A stretch of DNA of 64,000 nt from an uncultured Aquabacterium sp. (GTDB lineage Bacteria > Pseudomonadota > Gammaproteobacteria > Burkholderiales > Burkholderiaceae_C), in contig NZ_CANBCC010000011.1 of NCBI RefSeq assembly GCF_947366995.1, positions 1 to 64,000 of the forward strand. Direction: 5' to 3'. Made by a program: the position numbers and the translations under genes. Below, in pieces: positions 61,766 to 64,000 of this stretch. How positions within the stretch are numbered: position 1 is the first letter of the stretch; each line of letters starts with the position of its first letter. Under the pieces are notes generated by a model. That model worked only from the letters and a program-made list of their open reading frames with translations, was not told where the DNA came from and did no database searches.

Positions 61766-62473
61766 ATGGCGCTCAACCCGAACGACCCCAACGTGGCCAT
61801 GCTGGAAGTGGTGGCGCAGCGCCTGGGCGATGCGCTGCGTCGCCAACTGGTCTTCACCGGCGGGTCCGTGGTGGGCCTGTTGATCACCGACCCGGCCATG
61901 CCCAGCATCCGGCCCACCGAAGACGTGGACCTGGTGGCCCAGGTGCTGGCCCGCGCCGACTACCACCAGCTTGAGCAAGCGCTTCGGGCACAAGGCTTCC
62001 AACCCGACCTCGCCCCGCAAGCCCCGATCTGCCGCTGGCGCATCGAGCACATCAGCGTGGACGTGATGCCCACGCTGGAAGACATCCTGGGCTTCAGCAA
62101 CCGTTGGTACCCCTTGGCCGTGGCGACGGCCGCCACCTTGAGCTTGCCCAGTGGGGTCGATGTGTTGGTGGTGCAGGCGCCGGTGTTCGTGGCCACCAAG
62201 CTCGAGGCCTTCCATGGCCGTGGCCAGGGCGACCACCTCTTCAGCCACGACCTGGCCGATCTGATCAGCGTCATCGATGGGCGGGCCAGCTTCTTGGACG
62301 AGTGCTTGCGGGCGCCGGCTGATCTACAGCGTTACCTGTCGGCCCAGTTCGGGCAACTGCTGGCGCAACGGGCGTTCCGGGATGCCTTGCCAGGCCATTT
62401 GCCCGCAGATGCGGCCAGCCAGGCCCGCTTGCCCGACCTGGAACAGGTGCTGCAACAACTGGCGAACTTGTGA
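61766..62473 (+). CDS. Nucleotidyltransferase, AbiEii-like toxin candidate
   Basis: 235-residue nucleotidyltransferase-fold protein. The active-site pattern is GGSVVGLL, then TEDVDLV about 20 residues later, giving the GS and D-x-D signature. The rest includes RWRIEHISVDVMPT and ATKLEAFHGRG, common in AbiEii/AbiGii-type NTases. The ATG at 61766 has GAGG upstream and follows the partner gene by 4 bp. Could act as a toxin or phage-defence enzyme, or simply modify tRNA or proteins; function is inferred by family only. Confidence 0.75.
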   Translation: MALNPNDPNVAMLEVVAQRLGDALRRQLVFTGGSVVGLLITDPAMPSIRPTEDVDLVAQVLARADYHQLEQALRAQGFQPDLAPQAPICRWRIEHISVDVMPTLEDILGFSNRWYPLAVATAATLSLPSGVDVLVVQAPVFVATKLEAFHGRGQGDHLFSHDLADLISVIDGRASFLDECLRAPADLQRYLSAQFGQLLAQRAFRDALPGHLPADAASQARLPDLEQVLQQLANL

Positions 62474-62495
62474 ACCTCGCGGGCGAGAAACCGAC

Positions 62496-62552
62496 ATGCA
62501 GGAGATTCTTTTGATCAATTGGGACGCGGCCGATGTGGAGGCCGAGGCATGA
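62496..62552 (+). CDS. Possible 18-residue leader ORF coupled to hsdS
   Basis: An ATG at 62496 opens the frame MQEILLINWDAADVEAEA, which stops in an ATGA overlap with the hsdS start (62549). Its small size means coding is unproven. The overlap suggests that translation of hsdS could depend on ribosomes ending here. It lies 22 bp after the nucleotidyltransferase stop. Confidence 0.35.
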   Translation: MQEILLINWDAADVEAEA

Positions 62553-63883
62553 GCTTTCCGAGGTATCCGGCGTACAAGGACAGTGGGGTCGAGTGGCTAG
62601 GTTATGTGCCATCGAACTGGCGTCGGGTGCGTTTCAAGGAAGTCTTCCGAGAACGTGAGGAACGTTCAATTGCCGGCGATGAGACGCTGCTCTCCGTATC
62701 GGCATACACCGGAGTAACACCACGGTCTGAGATATTGGACGATGGTGACCACCTGAGTCGCGCTGAGTCGCTGGAGGGCTACAAGGTTTGTTATCCAAAT
62801 GACCTCGTGATGAACATCATGCTGGCTTGGAATCGCGGGCTCGGGATGTCGCCGCTACACGGTATTTGCAGCCCGGCGTATGCCGTGTTCCAAATTGTCG
62901 ATGGGTCGTCGTCTCGATTCCTTCACTACCTTCTGAGAAGCGACGAGTACATCCGCTATTTCAAGGCCTTCTCGGCGGGCGTGATTGATTCGAGGCTGCG
63001 TCTTTACCCAGATGCGTTCGGCTCCTTGAGTACTTACTTGCCTTCGTATGAAGAGCAGCAGCAAATCGCAGGCTTCCTCGACCGCGAAACCGCCAAGATC
63101 GACGCCCTGGTGGCCGAGCAAGAACAGCTCATCACCCTGCTCAAGGAAAAGCGCCAGGCCGTCATCTCCCATGCCGTGACCAAGGGGCTGGACCCGTCGG
63201 TGCCGATGAAGGATTCGGGCGTCGAGTGGTTGGGGGAGGTGCCGGCGCATTGGGATGTTCGACAGGTTCGCAGTGTGTCCAGTTTCATCACAAGCGGGCC
63301 GCGCGGGTGGTCAGAGCGCATTGCGGATGAGGGCGCGTTATTCATTCAAAGCGGTGACTTGACTGAAAGTCTAGGTATTGACTTCGGGCAAGCGAAACGC
63401 GTTGCAGTTCAGCAGGACGCCGAGACCAGCAGAACCCGGCTGTTGTGTGGTGATGTGGTGGTTTGCATTACCGGGGCAAAGACCGGCAACGTAGCTGTGG
63501 CTGCCTCAGTGATCGAAGATGCATACGTCAATCAACACCTTTGCTTGATTCGTCCCACCACTGATGTTTTGCCGCATTTCTTGGGCGTATTCCTGAAGTC
63601 GGACGCTGGCCAGCGGTATTTCGCTATTGCTCAATACGGGCTGAAACAAGGGCTGAGTCTTGAAAGCATCAAGGCAGCACCGGTGGCTGTTCCCCCCGTT
63701 TCAGAGCAGGCAGCGATTGTTGCCTTCGTGGAAAAAGCCACGACTCAGGTCGATCAGTTGATAGGTGAGGCCGTTCTATCCATTGAATTACTGCGCGAAC
63801 GCCGCTCCGTCCTCATCTCCGCCGCTGTCACCGGCCAGATCGACGTGCGCGGCCTGGCCCCAGCTCAAGAGCAAGCCGCATGA
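62549..63883 (+). CDS. hsdS: Type I restriction-modification specificity subunit
   Basis: 444-residue DNA-recognition subunit with two target-recognition domains. Each half begins with a KDSGVEWLG repeat (about residues 9 and 220) and ends in a conserved helix with the QQQIAGFLDRETAKIDALV and QAAIVAFVEKATTQVDQLI motifs. Target domains are at about 20-170 and 230-380. The target domains look less GC-rich than the conserved spacers. The ATG at 62549 has GGAGG upstream. Its stop overlaps the GIY-YIG gene start by ATGA, so the operon continues. Confidence 0.93.
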   Translation: MSFPRYPAYKDSGVEWLGYVPSNWRRVRFKEVFREREERSIAGDETLLSVSAYTGVTPRSEILDDGDHLSRAESLEGYKVCYPNDLVMNIMLAWNRGLGMSPLHGICSPAYAVFQIVDGSSSRFLHYLLRSDEYIRYFKAFSAGVIDSRLRLYPDAFGSLSTYLPSYEEQQQIAGFLDRETAKIDALVAEQEQLITLLKEKRQAVISHAVTKGLDPSVPMKDSGVEWLGEVPAHWDVRQVRSVSSFITSGPRGWSERIADEGALFIQSGDLTESLGIDFGQAKRVAVQQDAETSRTRLLCGDVVVCITGAKTGNVAVAASVIEDAYVNQHLCLIRPTTDVLPHFLGVFLKSDAGQRYFAIAQYGLKQGLSLESIKAAPVAVPPVSEQAAIVAFVEKATTQVDQLIGEAVLSIELLRERRSVLISAAVTGQIDVRGLAPAQEQAA

Positions 63884-64000
63884 CCCCCGCCCCCAAGACC
63901 ATCCAGATCTACCTGCCCGGTGGCGACCCGCGCGGCATCCGCGTGGCAGAGGTCACCACGCGCATCGTGCAGGTCATCGAGGTGCCGCGCAGCCTGCTGC
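63880..64000 (+). CDS. GIY-YIG nuclease family protein (5' end)
   Basis: The window ends after about 40 codons, which begin MTPAPKTIQIYLPGGDPRG. This opening is typical of the about 300-residue GIY-YIG family proteins found in bacterial restriction loci, in which the nuclease motif follows later. The start overlaps hsdS by 4 bp (ATGA). hsdR is not seen and is expected downstream of the window edge. Confidence 0.6.
   Translation, partial: MTPAPKTIQIYLPGGDPRGIRVAEVTTRIVQVIEVPRSLL

Overview
The window is GC-rich, densely packed proteobacterial DNA. The gene families (DmrB-type flavoprotein in a tetrahydromethanopterin cluster, TorF-type porin beside amt, MipA/OmpV, dmm genes beside a sigma-54 activator) point to a facultatively methylotrophic member of the Burkholderiales. 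This placement comes from gene content only. No rRNA, tRNA, CRISPR array, IS element or prophage was recognised, and no gap between genes exceeds 300 bases.

Layout. (1) 1-7.3 kb: tail of an unidentified gene, a Fur-boxed TonB-dependent siderophore receptor, a DMT transporter, an amino acid permease, a YitT protein and a chemoreceptor. (2) 7.3-11.1 kb: a copper regulon (copA, a DUF411 protein, cueR, a copZ-like chaperone) with three CueR/MerR-type 19-bp-spacer promoters. (3) 11.1-12.8 kb: an AraC/O6-methylguanine-DNA methyltransferase fusion and a HAD hydrolase. (4) 12.8-32.8 kb: a complete-looking block for C1 transfer on tetrahydromethanopterin (H4MPT) and methylofuran. It holds pabB, a Fae homolog, fhcCDAB, a HisA-like gene, mfnD/mfnF/mfnE, mfnB, DUF447, a dihydropteroate-synthase-like gene, dmrB, folB, a CitG-like gene, two ATP-grasp/RimK-like genes, mch, mtdB and mptG. 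(5) 33.1-38.9 kb: dmmDABC (dimethylamine monooxygenase plus GcvT-like partner) and an AcoR-type sigma-54 activator. (6) 39-46 kb: amtB, a TorF-like porin, purU, tdm and tmm. (7) 46.2-49.8 kb: a PAS/degenerate-GGDEF protein head to head with a NarX/NarL-like two-component pair. (8) 49.8-59.3 kb: SugE/Gdx, an hddA-gmhA-hddC-gmhB heptose operon, MipA/OmpV, hemerythrin, MarR plus alpha/beta hydrolase, a VIT-VWA/MerR pair and a small unknown protein. (9) 59.4-64 kb: a type I restriction-modification locus with a HTH/nucleotidyltransferase pair nested between hsdM and hsdS, and a GIY-YIG gene running off the end.

How the genes work together. Tmm oxidises trimethylamine to its N-oxide, Tdm splits that to dimethylamine and formaldehyde, and DmmABC/D demethylates dimethylamine. 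Released C1 units can enter tetrahydrofolate (GcvT-like domains of Tdm and DmmD, with PurU releasing formate) or the H4MPT route (MtdB, Mch, Fhc), also ending in formate. AmtB can recover the nitrogen as ammonium. The activator gene behind dmmC and tandem palindromes between mptG and dmmD suggest that amine oxidation and the H4MPT block are co-regulated. No genes for methylamine removal (gmaS/mgs/mgd or mau) are in the window.

The items most worth a second look are the Fae homolog that lacks the catalytic histidine, the H4MPT/methylofuran genes of unassigned step, the shared dmm/mptG control region, and the autoregulated-looking HTH/nucleotidyltransferase unit inside the restriction locus.
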